In this document: positions 1 through 12,213 of the stretch, one piece after another
How the letters are laid out: every line of letters starts with the position of its first letter
How positions within the stretch are numbered: position 1 is the stretch's first letter
Assembly (NCBI RefSeq): GCF_932294415.1
Contig: NC_065535.1
Span: forward strand, 81,613,862-81,677,861
Length of the DNA stretch: 64,000 nt
DNA from: Quercus robur
Lineage: Eukaryota > Streptophyta > Magnoliopsida > Fagales > Fagaceae
Reading direction: 5' to 3'
Translations under genes and position numbers: made by a program
The notes under the pieces: model-generated
The model's input: the letters and a program-made list of their open reading frames with translations, nothing else
Databases searched by the model: none
What the model was told of the DNA's origin: nothing

Positions 1-2224
1 ATCAGCTTTTAAAGTAGTGGAAGGGGTTTCAGTGGGATAATGAATGTGAAAAGGCTTTCTAGGACCTTAAGGCGTACTTAGTGCGAGCACCGATGTTGAG
101 TGCACCAGAGCCCGGAGAGGAATTATTCATGTACCTCTCAATGTCCGAACATGCTGTAAGTGCTGTGCTTTTAAGGGACCAAGGAGTACAACAGCCCGTA
201 TATTATATCAACAAGACTCTAGTTAACGCCAAGACCAGGTACTTGCCCTTGGAGAAGTTGGTGCTGGCCCTAGTGCATGTTGCCAGAAAATTGCCTCAGT
301 ACTTCCAGGCTCATACCATATATGTGCTGACCGAACATCCTTTACAATCATTATTGAAAAGATTTGATCTTACAGGGCGAATAGCTAAATGGGGAACACG
401 ACTCGGGGCGTTCAACGTGAGGTACAAGCCGAGAAGTGCAGTAAAGGGACACAAGTATTAGCAGATTTTGTAGCAGAGTTCTCTCCTAAGGGGGAAATGG
501 TCTATCAGGTGGAGTATCGCCCGTGGAAGGTACATATGGATGGGGCTTCCAGCGCCAAAGGGGCCGAAGCCGCGGTAGCCATAATCACCCCAGAAGGAAT
601 TCTCTTGGAGCATTCGTTCAGGCTGGGGTTTAATGCCTCCAACAATGAGGCAAAGTATGAAGCTTTGCTTGCCGGACTGAGGGTTGTTTCACGGTTAGAG
701 GCCCGGGACGTGGAGATCTATTCGGATTCAAGACTCATTGTCAACCAGGTACAGGGGAATTTTGAAACTCGAGATCCTCGGATGAAAGCATACTTAGACT
801 TGGTGAAGCAGGTCATGGACGGCTTTTGTACGATGAAGGTGATTCAAATGGCCTTAGCACAGAACAGACATGTTGACTCTCACGCCACTCTAGAATCGTC
901 AATTGCCAAGGATATTCCCTGGCTTATCAGAGTGGAACTCGTCCCCAAGCCCAGCATTAAGGTGGCAGGAAGTGAGGGGGCTAGGAAAGTCGAAGTCACA
1001 GCAGTCGCAACACTTGGTCCGAGCTGGATGGACCCCATCGTAGATTTCTTGGCCAATGATCGGATCCTGGACGATGAGAAAAGGGCTAACAAGGTCCGCA
1101 GGGTGGCTGCCCGGTACTGGTTGTCCGGAGACCGGAAACTCTATCGTAGGTCATTCGGAGGGCCATATCTGTCATGCTTACACCCGGAGAAAGTAGGCCA
1201 GCTCCTGGCCGAGTTGCATGAAAGGATATGCGGCAGCCATGTAGGGGGACGATCACTGGCACACCGGGCAATGACTAAGGGATTCTGGTGGCCCCGGTTG
1301 CAAAAGGATGCCGCGGAATACGTTCGGAAGCGTGGATAGTGTCAGAAGCACGCCCCTCAGATACACCGGCCTGCCGGGCATTTGAACCCGATTAGCAGTC
1401 CTTGGCCCTTTGTGCAATGGGGGCTAGACATACTCAAGCCTTTTCCCTGAGCGACTGGCAATCGAAGATTCATGTTGGTGGCCGTTGATTACTTCACCAA
1501 ATAGGTGAAGGCAGAAGCTTTGGATAATATCTGGGATGTAGATGTGAAGAAATTCGTATGGAAGAACATAATCACCAGGTTCGGAGTCCCGGACTCTCTT
1601 ATATTAGACAACGGGCTGTTGTTTGATAGTCGAAGTTTTCCCGAATTTTACAGCAATCTCGGCATCAGGAATAGGTACTCTACTCCGGCGTATCCTCAGG
1701 GCAATGGCCAAGCTGAGGCCATGAATAAGGTGATTGTGAACGACTTGAAGCGAAGGCTGGAAGGAGCGAAGGGAAATTGGGCTGAAGAACTACCAAATGT
1801 TTTATGGGCATACCAGACAACTCCTCGAAGATCCACAGGCGAAACCCCATTCTCTCTCACATACGGAGCTGAAGCCATGATACCAGCCGAGGTTAACCTA
1901 TGTAGCGCACGGGTCTCAGAATTCGATACGAAACAGAATGAAGGTCAGCTGACGAGGTGCCTAGATTTGCTTGAAGAATACCGAGAAGCAGCAACCATAA
2001 GGCTAGCAGAGTATCAACAAAAGCTTGCCCGGCGCTACGATCAAGGCGTAAGGGTGAGAGAATTCAACGCCGGAGACCTGGTACTAAGAAAGGCAATAGG
2101 AAGCATGCGAGATACGAATGTCGGGAAGCTTGCCCAAACTTGGGAAGGACCGTACAGAGTCACCGCTATTGCAGGCGTGGGGGCGTATTATCTTGAAGAC
2201 ATGAACGAAGTACCATTACCCTGA
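1..2224 (+). mobile_element. Fossil pol region: RT/RNase H, archaeal-type RNase H, integrase
   Basis: Translated stretches show the C-terminal part of a gypsy RT/RNase H (about 20-460). Next comes an archaeal-type RNase H (about 510-840), recognisable by HMDGASS near its start and by EAKYEALLAGL and IYSDSRLIVNQV. An integrase follows, with its zinc-binding region near 1200-1360 and core near 1480-1900 (LILDNGLLFDS, then YPQGNGQAEAMNK). No chromodomain follows, as expected for Tat elements. The region no longer encodes a continuous polyprotein. Confidence 0.9.
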
Positions 2225-2400
2225 CCTTGGAATGCTTATATTCTTAAGAAGTTTTATCATTGACTAGCCATGCTTGAAAAAATATGTATTGTATTGACTC
2301 ATGATAAAAATGCAACTAATTCGTTCTTGTCGGGCAAATTCTTTTTGTTCACTGTGTCTGGCTAATGGACAAGTGGGAAGCTAAGGAGATTCAAGCAGCT

Positions 2401-2985
2401 CTAAAATATTTCTAAGGACAGAAGTCTGCTTCTTGGTTTGATTGCTATCACCGAGCAGGCGGAAACCTTGCTAAAATATTCCTAAGGACAGAAGTCTGCT
2501 TCTCGGTTCGATTGCTATCACCGAGCAGGTGGAAACCTTACTAAAATATTTCTAAGGACAGAAGCCTACTCTTAGTTCGATTCCTGTCACCGAGCAGGTA
2601 GAAACCTTACTAAAATATTTCTAAGGACAGAAGTCTGCTTCTCGGTTCGATTCCTATCACCGAGCAGGTGGAAACCTTGCTAAAATATTCCTAAGGACAG
2701 AAGCCTGCTTCTCGGTTCAATTGCTATCACCGAGCAGGTGGAAACCTTACTAAAATATTTCTAAGGACAGAAGTCTGCTTCTCAGTTCGATTCCTATCAC
2801 CGAGCAGGTGGAAACCTTACTAAAATATTTCTAAGGACAGAAGTCTGCTTCTCGGTTCGATTGCTATCACTGAGCGGGTAGAAACCTCACTAAAACTTTT
2901 CTAAGGATACAACCCGACCTCTCGGTTCAATCCCCATCACCAAGTAGGCAAAAAACTCACTCGGAATTCCAGAAAGCACAATCCA
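2401..2985 (+). repeat. 70-bp tandem array in the 3' untranslated part of the Tat element
   Basis: Units begin with CTAAAATATTTCTAAGGACA at about 2401, 2471, 2541, 2610, 2680, 2750, 2820 and 2890, giving a period of about 70 bp and eight clear copies plus a decayed ninth. Each unit ends with a segment like CACCGAGCAGGTGGAAACCT. Tandem arrays downstream of integrase are known in Tat/Ogre elements and can seed satellite DNA. Confidence 0.9.
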
Positions 2986-3316
2986 ACTTCCCAGTTAAAC
3001 CCCTATCAACCAGCAAGGGAAAGCCGCGCATACATTTGTGGAAACTTTGAAACAAACACAAGAAAGGGAAAATATACATGCATCATCACAATTAATCGGC
3101 AAATAACACAAATTTGAAATCAAGCATGATAAATCAATTTTTTCATCACCAAAACCCGGTGAAATTTAAAATTCAAAAAACAAGCAAACTATTTAAAACC
3201 AGGAAATAATTGTCTAGTCGCCACAGCCTGGCGACTTGGGCAAACCAACTCGAAATTAAATAAAAAAAACTATAAAAATAAAAGCGAATAAAGGAAATAT
3301 AAAGCAAGTTCGGCAA

Positions 3317-5661
3317 TTAAGAAGAAAGTTCCACTGGCTGCGTCTCAAAGGTCATTTCGGCTGGGCGATGCTCGGGCACGAGGGGCTGGGTATGGGCATC
3401 TTCACCTTGGGGGCCTTCAGTGGGAGGGTTGCTGGTTACTTCTACCCCGATCATCTCCATATGGGCATCAATCTGCTCCACCTGCTCTTTCAAGCTATCT
3501 GTCTCCTCCTCTTCGTTTGGACCGGCTGAGTTATGGGCAGTAGGGATAGAGACTGGAACGGGGATCTGATCAGGGTCCCTAAGAGGGGAGTCCTCGGGCA
3601 TCCCTAGGGCTTGTAGAGCAGCCATCCAGCCCTCTCGGAAAGATAGCTGCCGAGTCTGCATAATCACCGGCTCCACGCTCTTCTCGGCATTGGCAAACCC
3701 CTCATCGTACCACTTACTCTCACATGCCTCAAGGGTAGCCCGCAGATCAGCAACCTCTTCAGATAGAGTGGAGTTTAGTCTTGCTGTCTCGGCCAGCTTC
3801 ATTTCTGTTTCATTTTGCCGCGCCACCAACTCCGCCAATTTCTTCTCTGCCAAAGCTTGGGACTTCTCCGCAGCAACAGCCCTCTTCTCGGCAGATTCGA
3901 CAATGTTCGCTTTCTCCTTAGCCGCTTCCACAGCCACTTCCTTACCGGCTTTCTCCCGACCAACTTCCTCGGTAAGATCCTTCACCCTCTCATTCAATAT
4001 ATGGGCTAGCTGGGTGGCCTGTTAAAGACAATGTTATCACGACTTAAAATTACAACAAATACAAAAATATAAGGACGTGCACGGAAGGAAAATGATAATA
4101 ACAAGAGTGTGAAGGAAGAGGACTAACCGCGATGGTGTGCCATTGGAGCCTTCTCCCCATGGACTCATCGGTTGCATCTGTAAATGCGCTCACGTCCACA
4201 GGCAGGAGGAGACCGTAGGCTAAGCTTTGGGCCACACGGCCCCCCTCACCCTTCTCCCAGCCCCGAACGCTTGCGCTAGCCGGAAGGGGCGTGCCGTCTA
4301 GCTCGTACGTTGGGTGCCACAGATGCGCCGGTCTGGAGGATGAGGCCACATTTGTTCCGACCTGGGCCGGTGGCTCCCGAATGGAAATACCCCGAGAAGG
4401 TTGAAGTGGAGTTTGAATTCAACCCTCTCCCGGGCCAGTGGAAGATTGATCGGTAAGCCTTTGCCTCTTTCATTGCCGACCAGGAGCAAGGGGAGGCGGG
4501 GGATGAACAGGAGGAGCCGGGACGTGCCCTTAGGAAGGAGTCTGCTGCTGAACGACCTGGCTTGCCCTAGGGATGAAACGGCTGACGGTCAAAGTCCTTC
4601 TGGTCACCATGTCTTCAGGAGTGGAATGGGTCCTGGAAGAGTCACTGGACTCCGCGGCTTCTTGCGCGGCTACTTGAACTGGATTCGCGGGTTCAGCTTG
4701 TACGGCTTCACACTGAATGGCCTCGTGAGCGCGTTCCCGAAGATGCCTGGATGCTACTTCGGCCGATTCATCCCTTATAGGCGCAAGTTCATCCAAACAG
4801 GTATACCATGGGCTAAGGTCACGAGCTTCTCCTACAGTGATGTTGGGGGGGAGGAAGTTCGCGTGCCGAACATCTATATAAGAAAGGAATGGGCTATCTA
4901 CAAGGAGGGCTTGGCTGAAAGGTTGCTAAGTGGAGTATACCGGGTCTACGCCGAGGATGAGGTGAGAAGCACGAAGTTGCTCGTCCCGGTGAATGAAGAT
5001 CTCAGACCTTAGCACAAAATTTAGGTCTCAGACGTGGACTGTTCTGATTTCCTGAGTGAACACTGAATCGTCTGCAGCAAAAAGAAAACGAATCAAGGTT
5101 AGAAGAAATAATGTATTTACAATTTTGGGAAACATGAGAAATTGAAGGTTAGGACGAACCAACTTCACGCCGTGACAAAGGGGGAGGGATGTCATCGGCA
5201 AACCAATTGCCGCGCACCTAGACAAATTCCCCAGCGGAATTCCTATTAGAGTCCGGCAAACAAGAAATCAGTCATACTCTGTTATCTCTAGTCTTTAAGT
5301 AATAGTTTGATTTCTTCTTTCCACAAAGGCTGTACATGTGGTTTATGTTGTGGTGGTCTAATTGCAAGCCGAACGTTTGGTTCAACTTACCCACACAACT
5401 CACTACCCGGTAAAAGTTGGGGGGAAGTTGGTCGGCACTCAACCCATAGTATCTAAGGGTGTTAATTAGAAGTGGGTCTATGGGAAACCTGACCCCGCCT
5501 TCTAAGACGAACATCAGTGGGAAAAAGGCCATGCCTGCCCCTCTATGGAGAGTTATTTCACTTTCGTGACAATAAGTCAACTCCACATCATCAGGGATGC
5601 TAAAGGCTCGCCTAAAAACGGCTAAGGGAGCTCCGGCGTTCAAAAGGTAAGCAAAACCCAT
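3317..5661 (-). mobile_element. Antisense ORF region of the Tat element
   Basis: Open reading segments run opposite to pol. The one at 5272-5661 resembles the Pfam 'putative gypsy type transposon' domain (FFPLMFVLEGGVRFPIDPLL, then the NFYRVVSCVGKLNQTF region). The segment at 4050-4349 carries YELDGTPLPASASVR and GEGGRVAQSLAYGLLLP, typical of the same antisense proteins. The segment at 3317-3997 is a Lys/Glu/Ala-rich coiled coil. In this lineage the extra antisense gene contains introns, so separate frames are expected. I did not try to assemble a product. Overlapping plus-strand reading frames here are probably shadows. Confidence 0.7.
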
Positions 5662-6158
5662 TCTATGACTAGAAATTAAAAGGGGGCTCTAGGGAAGGAA
5701 ATGAAAATAAAGGAAAGGGGAAGAAAACTTACTTCTGGCTCTAAGGGAGAGGAGGATTCTGGGTTTGTGGACTGGAGCGCAGGGGAATGCTCGACAGAGA
5801 GAAGTTTCGAAGTGACAGAGAGTGAAAAGTGAGAAAATGAATTAAGATGGGTTATTTATACGAGCTAAGGAAAGCATCAGTTGGTGTGCAATGAGTAACA
5901 TTAATTAGCAATGATGAAGTAGAAAAGGGGTGACCTTAGAAATGCCCAGAGCAGTCCACACGCGCGCCTCGGTTTGTGAACCGACAGGTAATAATGACGG
6001 CAGAGCCACAGGATCTAAAGCGATGCATCTTTTGAAAAGTGCATTTATGGACCGCTGTAACCCCCCAAGCACATCCGTTGGACTTCTCGGGCAAAACACT
6101 GCCTCTCTGACTCCTTGATTCGTCCCCGAGGTCCGAGGACGAATCAAGGGGGGGCTAT

Positions 6159-6794
6159 TGTACGGCACCTAAACGCCCAAGTTTATATTGGGCCTTGGAC
6201 CATGAATCAATAATATGGGTCGAGGATCTAATCTTCACATTGACAAAGGCCCCGGCCCAAACCCACGAATAGTAATCAACGTGGACTGAGTGTTGTCCGG
6301 ACAATTAGAAAATGGATTGCATATGCCCTGCTCACAGGGTGATCAGGAAACCATTTCCGGGCACTATGCACATGCTCGGTCACATCGCCCGAACACATCG
6401 TCGTTTACGTGCCTGGCAGAACCTTAGGAAACTCCGCTGCCGAACACATTAACTGAAGTGGGAACAATTTCCAAAACCACTCGTACCTAAAAACCCACTT
6501 AAGCCCATTGACATTGGACCCTTCTTGGCACTAAGGGAGAAGATAATGATGATCACCCCATTAACAAAGGCTATAAATAGGAGAAATGAATGGATAGTTA
6601 GAGAATGCAATTCTGAAGGAAAGAAAGAGTAAGAGAGAGAGAGAGGAGTTAACATTGAGAAAGAGGGAGAAAAGTGATTGCATTGGGTCCCTTAGCCTAG
6701 GACAACCTAAGGTAGGATACCCAGACCCACCAAATAAATAGATTGTAAGCCCAAATAGTGGTTTGGCCCATCAAACCCATCCTCGGAGCTTACA
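6159..6794 (+). repeat. 3' LTR of the Tat element
   Basis: Starts TGTACGGCACC directly after a polypurine tract (AAGGGGGGGC, about 6146-6155) and ends GGAGCTTACA, giving TG...CA termini and 636 bp. The TSD base pairs would be GTATC at 6795-6799, but the 5' partner is outside the window. The LTR contains a TATA-like CTATAAATAG near 6570 and a GA-rich stretch near 6620-6650. Confidence 0.8.
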
Positions 6795-6866
6795 GTATCA
6801 AAAAAGAAATTGGCATGCACATAATCCTTTACAAATTATCATTTTTTGTGTTCCATAAAAGTCTTA

Positions 6867-6890
6867 TATATATATATATATATATATATG
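6867..6890. repeat. (TA)n microsatellite
   Basis: About 12 TA dinucleotides immediately downstream of the LTR. The rest of 6795-6997 holds nothing I recognise. Confidence 0.9.
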
Positions 6891-6997
6891 GACAATTTTA
6901 TTTAAAGCAGTTCAATGGTCATGCACGAAAAGATGAAATAGAAAAAGTAACCGAAATGAATGAGTGACAAAATATTTATAGACATGATTGCAGCTGC

Positions 6998-7869
6998 TCA
7001 AATGTGTACAAGGTGAATAGTGCGGCTCCACATAAAGTCTAGGGTGTTCACAGGACCATCCTGGCTTTAAAAAAAAAAAAAAAAAAAAAATTATTATGTA
7101 TAATTTTTAAAATTTATGAATTTTTTATCCTCAAAAAAATTTAGTGGCCATCCTAAATTTTTTTAGGTCCAACATAACTAAACTTTGACAATAAACTTGG
7201 TTGTAGACTAAAGCTACAACTTCATTCAATATTTTTTTATTGAGTGTAAATTTTGACAAATCCACTATTTAATTGCATTTTCTTTTTATATCCTCTATAC
7301 TTGCAAAATTTCAAGAAGATCAAATATCAATAGTCATCAATCAAATGTTTAAATTTTTAGTTTTTGTAGTTTAAAATTATACATATAAAATAAGTTTATG
7401 GATTGAATAGCAAAAAACACCCAATTGGCATGAAATTTGTTCAAATGTGTACAAGGTGAATAGGGCGGCTCCACATAGAGTCTAGGGTGTTCACAGGACC
7501 ACCTTGGTCTTAAAAAAAAATTATTATGTATAAATTTTAAAAATTTATGATTTTTTATCCTTAAAAAAATTTAGTGACAACCCTAATTTTTTTTAGGTCC
7601 AACATAATTAAACTTTGACAATAAACTTGGTTGTAGACTAAGGCTACAACTCTATTCAATATTTTTTATTGGGTGTGAATTTTGACAAATCCACCATTTA
7701 ATTACATTTTCTTCTTATATTCTCTATACTTGTAAAATTTCAAGAAGATCAAATATCAATAGTCACCAATCAAATGTTTAAATTTTTAATTTTTGTAGTT
7801 TAAAATTATACATATAAAATAAGTTTATAGATTGAATAGTAAATAATATTCAACTGGCATGAAATTTGA
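6998..7869 (+). repeat. Tandem duplication of a ~440-bp repeat unit
   Basis: The sequence starting TCAAATGTGTACAAGGTGAA at 6998 recurs at 7441 and stays alignable for the whole unit (443 bp, then about 429 bp). The copies differ by scattered substitutions and by the length of an A-run (about 20 in copy 1, 9 in copy 2). The distal half of each unit is the left half of the TIR-MITE annotated at 7608-7999. Confidence 0.85.
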
Positions 7870-7999
7870 CATGTGTTTTAAGAATATAGAGAACATACAA
7901 TTTAACTATTAGATTTCCAAAATATGTAACAATGTTAATTTGTTTAGTGGGAGTTGTAGCCTTAGGCTACAACTAAGTTTGTAGCCAAACTTTTTCCTT
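7608..7999. mobile_element. TIR-type MITE (family copy 1)
   Basis: The ends are inverted copies of each other. The left has AAACTTGGTTGTAGACTAAG, and the right end reverse-complements to AAACTTAGTTGTAGCCTAAG followed by GCTACAACT. Related copies occur at 32016-32165 (right half only) and 48450-48802. There is no coding capacity. I could not define a target duplication, so the superfamily is unassigned. Confidence 0.65.
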
Positions 8000-8478
8000 A
8001 AACTTTGATCCCCTTAATAATATATTAGGTCCTTACAAACAAAAAGAAAAACTTCAAGAAAAAATTTATTTAACTAAAATTTTGAAAGATATGTGGCTTG
8101 CAATATTGATAATGAGACTATTATATAACAATTTCAAAATAAGAAAATTTGTGAAAGGAATTGTAAGACTTTATGTGTTTGCATATAAAGTTCTTTTTTT
8201 ATTAGATTTTGTATAATTTAAGTTTTTTAATAACTACCCTCAAAAAAATTCTTGAAGTCGCCATTGTGAATAGTTATATTGTTCTAGAAAAAGATACATA
8301 ATATATAGATATAGACACATTGTTCTGGATGAAAAAATAATTAAATATTGAAATTGAATAGGCACAGCCCACATAAGCGTAGAGGATGCTCTTGCGCCTC
8401 GAGATCTAATAATGATTGTGATTTTCATATCAAGGAGTACATGAGAATACACAAGCATGAAGTGAGGAGAGGAGATAT
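8000..8478. other. Gene-free AT-rich stretch
   Basis: AT-rich sequence with no convincing reading frame, RNA gene or repeat structure that I can recognise. Confidence 0.6.
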
Positions 8479-8481
8479 TTA

Positions 8482-8775
8482 GGATTTGTTTGAGATCCGC
8501 TTATTTTGTTGAAATTGAAAACTTTTTGCGGAAAGTACCGTAGATAAAGGTAAAAGTTGGCTGAAATAGTATAATGTGACTCATGAATAGTACCAAAAGT
8601 GCAGTGGGGCCTATGAATAGTAGCAAAAATAAACTGAATAGTAAAATAAATTGGCTTTTTAAGCTAGAGTCAAACGCACACTAAGTGTGTGTTTAGTTAA
8701 CTTTTAACTTTATTTGTAATACTTTCAGTAAAAAGTTTTTAATTTCAGCAAAATAAGGAGATTCTAAACAGAACC
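8482..8775. mobile_element. Tourist-like (PIF/Harbinger) MITE
   Basis: 294-bp element flanked by TTA on both sides (8479-8481 and 8776-8778). The left end is GGATTTGTTTGAGATC, and the right end reverse-complements to GGTTCTGTTTAGAATC. The inverted similarity continues inward for about 50 bp (CTTATTTTG, then AAAAACTTTTT). A 3-bp TTA duplication and a GG(N)TTTGTTT-type terminus are the signature of Tourist MITEs. The interior holds repeated 'GAATAGTA' motifs and no coding capacity. Confidence 0.8.
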
Positions 8776-8778
8776 TTA

Positions 8779-9800
8779 GAAGAAGAAGGGAAAAGAAAGA
8801 AAGGTTGAGAGTTGAAAGGAAAAAGAAAATTAAGAGAGAGAGATGTTTTATTTTTTATTTTTTTATAGAATGAAGTAAAATACACTATTCTAGACATGCA
8901 TTTTCTAGAACCTGAAAAAAGTGTTAAACACCTTTTTTTTGTTTTTTGTTTTTTTTTCCCCCGCATTTTACTATCCACGAACTAAGTAGAGAAATACAAT
9001 TTGAGTAAAGATGCCAAACACGCTATAGTTAGAGCAATAGGATTTTTATTTTATCTTTCAAAATAAAGGATACTTCTAGACTGCCCAGCATAGAAATGTA
9101 GAAAACATAGTTATATTAAGCAACGCTTCCTAAACAAAAAAATTTGATAACATTTTTTTTTTTCTTTTTTTGCTTTAAGCCAAATTTTTTTACCCCTAAA
9201 TGTGGACTATGGAGCTAGTAAAGCTAACTTTTAAGTTTTACTTATCACTCTAGCTATATCTCAGCATAATCTCCAACACCTTTCATCAATTCATGCCAAT
9301 TTTTTATTAGCTAAATTTCACAATAACTTATCATTAAAAAACACTTTACGATACTGTATAACATTTTCCTTTTTTATACTTAGCAAACTTGTTCTTCTAG
9401 TTCTTAAACATTTTTTTACCTATTATTAACAATTTGCCACGTCAAATTTGCTGTGTGTTCAATTGGCTATAACTATAAGCTTAGATCTCTAGTTACACAT
9501 AAGTGAAAGTATTAATATGGCAACTGGCAAAGCAAAGCACGACCGTGGGATTTCCCGAAAGGACCGACGAACCCACACTGTTCTGAGAAAAGTCAAAATC
9601 AACATTTCAAAAAAAAAAAAAAAAAAAAAAAAAAATCAAAACTGGATAGCGCCGCCTTGAAGGGTAAAAATTTATAAATAAAAGAAAAAATTAAAATTAA
9701 AATTAAAATCTTAAAAACGCGTAGTCTTCGCGGCTTTCCTCTACGGCTTCTAATAAAGTTTGTTTTGTCTATTCTATCAATGGCTTTTGTTTGTTTTGGC
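8779..9800. other. Gene-free stretch upstream of the KCS gene
   Basis: AT-rich DNA with homopolymer runs (a 29-bp A-run near 9607-9637). No coding sequence or transposon termini recognised. Confidence 0.6.
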
Positions 9801-9820
9801 ATTATCTTCTCCACCACCTC

Positions 9821-10671
9821 TATAAATTTATTCCCACCTCACACCTCGGCCTCGCACAACCTCAACATCCAATAATTTTAAAAAAATTAGTTTTATCTTA
9901 ACATTTTTCCAAACCTTTTTTTTTTATTTATTTTAAATTATTACCATTTAATTTAATCTCTCTCTCTCTCGGAGGTCTCTCTTTTTGTCTTTCCCTTTGG
10001 TTGCTCTGGGGAGTTTTCTACGATCTCTGGTGGGATTCGACGTTCAAGGTCTGTTTTTTCGATCTGGGTTTTGTTTGATTTTGCTATTTCTATCTTTGTA
10101 TGCATGAAATTTTTGTAATTTTTTTTGGAGTTCTCCTCTCTTTTTTATGGTTTTTTTTTCTTGCTACTAACTTGTTCAGATTGTTGAAAATTCTGGTCTT
10201 TGATGTGAATATTGATCTGGGTTTGTTAAAGTCTTTTTCTGCTCTTGGTTTCGATAGATGTGTGCAAAATCTATTTTTTGAGGTGGGATTCTGATCTGGG
10301 ATTGATGATTGATAGCTTAGTTTGATGTATGTTTTTAAATTTTGAAATGATGGGTTTTGCAATATTAAAAAAGATAAAAACAAGAAATTTTGTATTAATG
10401 TTGCAATGTATGTATTTCAATTTTGTAGATTTAGATTTCTCAGAGAGGGCCCACTTTTTAGAGACTCCATTTAGAACCCTAAATTCAAAATTTTGACTAC
10501 CATTTCTGATCAAATTTACTATTGAAAGACTGATCAAGTATCTTGGAACATCTTTGTATAATTCTTATCTTCTTTTGAAATGTTCATAATGTGTGCTTAG
10601 AATTGATTGTAAATATGATTTTTTTTTTTTTCCTGGTATTTGATCTCACCCAATCGTTGAATGTCTAGCAG
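9821..10671 (+). promoter_or_regulatory. KCS core promoter, 5' UTR and leader intron
   Basis: A TATA box (TATAAATTTA) lies at 9821-9830, so transcription should start near 9850. A pyrimidine patch (TCTCTCTCTC) follows at about 9958-9970. A leader intron is likely: donor CAAG|GTCTGT at 10048/10049 and acceptor CTAGCAG|GAAAGA ending at 10671, only 6 bases before the ATG. Boundaries are inferred from splice consensus. Confidence 0.6.
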
Positions 10672-10677
10672 GAAAGA

Positions 10678-12213
10678 ATGACAGAGACAAAATCAAACGT
10701 GTCCTTGAAACCGTCATCATCATCGCGAAATCTCCCTGATTTCAAAAAATCAATTAAACTAAAATATGTGAAGCTTGGTTACCATTACCTCATCACCCAT
10801 GGAATGTACCTCTTCATCACCCCTCTCGTAGTCCTAATTGCCGTGCAGCTCTCAACATTTTCATTCCAAGATCTTTATGATCTTTGGGAGCATCTCCAAT
10901 ACAATCTAATCTCCGTGATCATTTGCTCAACTCTCCTTGTTTTCTTGTCCACCGTGTACTTTGTCACTCGTCCTCGTCCTGTATACCTTGTCAATTTCTC
11001 TTGCTACAAGCCTGAAGAGTCTCGGAAATGCACCAAAAGGATCTTCATGGATCAATCTCGGCTGACTGGTACATTTTCAGATGAGAATCTTGAATTCCAG
11101 AAAAAGATCCTTGAGAGATCTGGCCTTGGTGATTCTACTTACCTGCCAGAGGCTGTTTTGAATATTCCTCCAAATCCCTCCATGAAAGAAGCTAGAAAAG
11201 AAGCTGAGGCTGTGATGTATGGTGCTATTGATGAGCTTTTTGCTAAGACCTCTGTCAAGCCAAAAGACATTGGCATTTTGGTTGTGAATTGCAGCTTGTT
11301 CAATCCGACCCCATCTCTTTCTGCCATGGTTATCAATCACTACAAGCTTCGGGGTAACATAGTTAGCTACAATCTGGGTGGGATGGGTTGCAGTGCAGGT
11401 CTTATTTCAATTGCACTTGCTAAAGATCTTCTTCAGGTCCATCCCAACTCCTATGCATTGGTCATCAGCATGGAGAACATCACTTTGAATTGGTATTTTG
11501 GAAATGACAGATCAAAGCTCGTTTCAAATTGCTTATTCCGAATGGGAGGAGCGGCAATACTACTTTCTAACAAAAGCTCTGATAGAAGAAGATCCAAATA
11601 CCAATTGGTACATGCTGTTCGTACCCACAAGGGTGCAGATGACAAGTGCTTTGGCTGCGTCACCCAAGAAGAAGACTCCAATGGGAAGGTTGGTGTTACG
11701 TTGTCAAAGGATCTTATGGCAGTTGCTGGTGATGCCCTGAAGACCAACATCACCACTTTGGGGCCTCTTGTTCTGCCAATGTCAGAACAGCTGCTATTCT
11801 TTGCTACATTGATTGGGAAAAAACTATTCAAGATGAAGATCAAGCCTTATATTCCAGATTTTAAACTAGCTTTTGAGCATTTCTGCATTCATGCTGGAGG
11901 AAGAGCTGTTTTGGATGAACTGGAGAAGAATTTGCAACTATCTGATTGGCATATGGAACCATCAAGGATGACACTCCACCGATTTGGCAACACCTCAAGC
12001 AGTTCTCTGTGGTATGAATTGGCTTATACAGAAGCAAAGGGAAGAATGAAGAAGGGAGATAGGACATGGCAAATAGCTTTTGGTTCAGGGTTTAAATGTA
12101 ACAGTGCTGTTTGGAAGGCTCTAAGGACCATAAACCCAGCAAAGGAGAAGAGCCCTTGGATGGATGAAATTCATAGTTTCCCAGTGGATGTTCCAAAGAT
12201 ATCGGCAATCTAA
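10678..12213 (+). CDS. KCS11-like: 3-ketoacyl-CoA synthase (KCS4/11/17-type)
   Basis: Intronless 511-residue condensing enzyme of very-long-chain fatty acid elongation. It joins malonyl-CoA to long-chain acyl-CoA in the ER membrane to supply waxes, suberin, sphingolipids and phospholipids. Two hydrophobic segments (about residues 43-59 and 77-96) precede the FAE1/CUT1-type condensing domain (about 95-385) and the ACP-synthase III C-terminal domain (about 400-485). The catalytic triad is visible: Cys238 in [10 protein letters not shown], His405 in FCIHAGG, Asn438 in [10 protein letters not shown]. The N-terminal RNLPDFKKS and the overall sequence are closest in my memory to Arabidopsis KCS11 and KCS4; which paralogue it matches would need a tree. 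Length is normal and the frame is intact. The start is the first ATG after the leader-intron acceptor. Confidence 0.95.
   Translation: MTETKSNVSLKPSSSSRNLPDFKKSIKLKYVKLGYHYLITHGMYLFITPLVVLIAVQLSTFSFQDLYDLWEHLQYNLISVIICSTLLVFLSTVYFVTRPRPVYLVNFSCYKPEESRKCTKRIFMDQSRLTGTFSDENLEFQKKILERSGLGDSTYLPEAVLNIPPNPSMKEARKEAEAVMYGAIDELFAKTSVKPKDIGILVVNCSLFNPTPSLSAMVINHYKLRGNIVSYNLGGMGCSAGLISIALAKDLLQVHPNSYALVISMENITLNWYFGNDRSKLVSNCLFRMGGAAILLSNKSSDRRRSKYQLVHAVRTHKGADDKCFGCVTQEEDSNGKVGVTLSKDLMAVAGDALKTNITTLGPLVLPMSEQLLFFATLIGKKLFKMKIKPYIPDFKLAFEHFCIHAGGRAVLDELEKNLQLSDWHMEPSRMTLHRFGNTSSSSLWYELAYTEAKGRMKKGDRTWQIAFGSGFKCNSAVWKALRTINPAKEKSPWMDEIHSFPVDVPKISAI

Larger units (their letters stand above)
1..6794 (+). 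mobile_element. Ty3/gypsy LTR retrotransposon fossil, Tat lineage (3' part)
   Basis: Remnant of a large Ty3/gypsy element whose 5' portion, including the 5' LTR, lies left of the window. In order: end of reverse transcriptase and RNase H, a second archaeal-type RNase H, integrase, a 70-bp tandem array, an antisense ORF region, a polypurine tract, and the 3' LTR. A second RNase H plus an extra antisense ORF is the hallmark of Tat-lineage (Retand/Ogre-like) plant elements. The coding part is broken at several points, so this is a fossil. Its age cannot be estimated without the other LTR. Confidence 0.9.

Noticed and set aside
4401-5012. 203-residue plus-strand frame in the Tat element
   Set aside because: It overlaps the antisense gene region, whose minus-strand translation has recognisable family sequence; no domain is seen on the plus strand.
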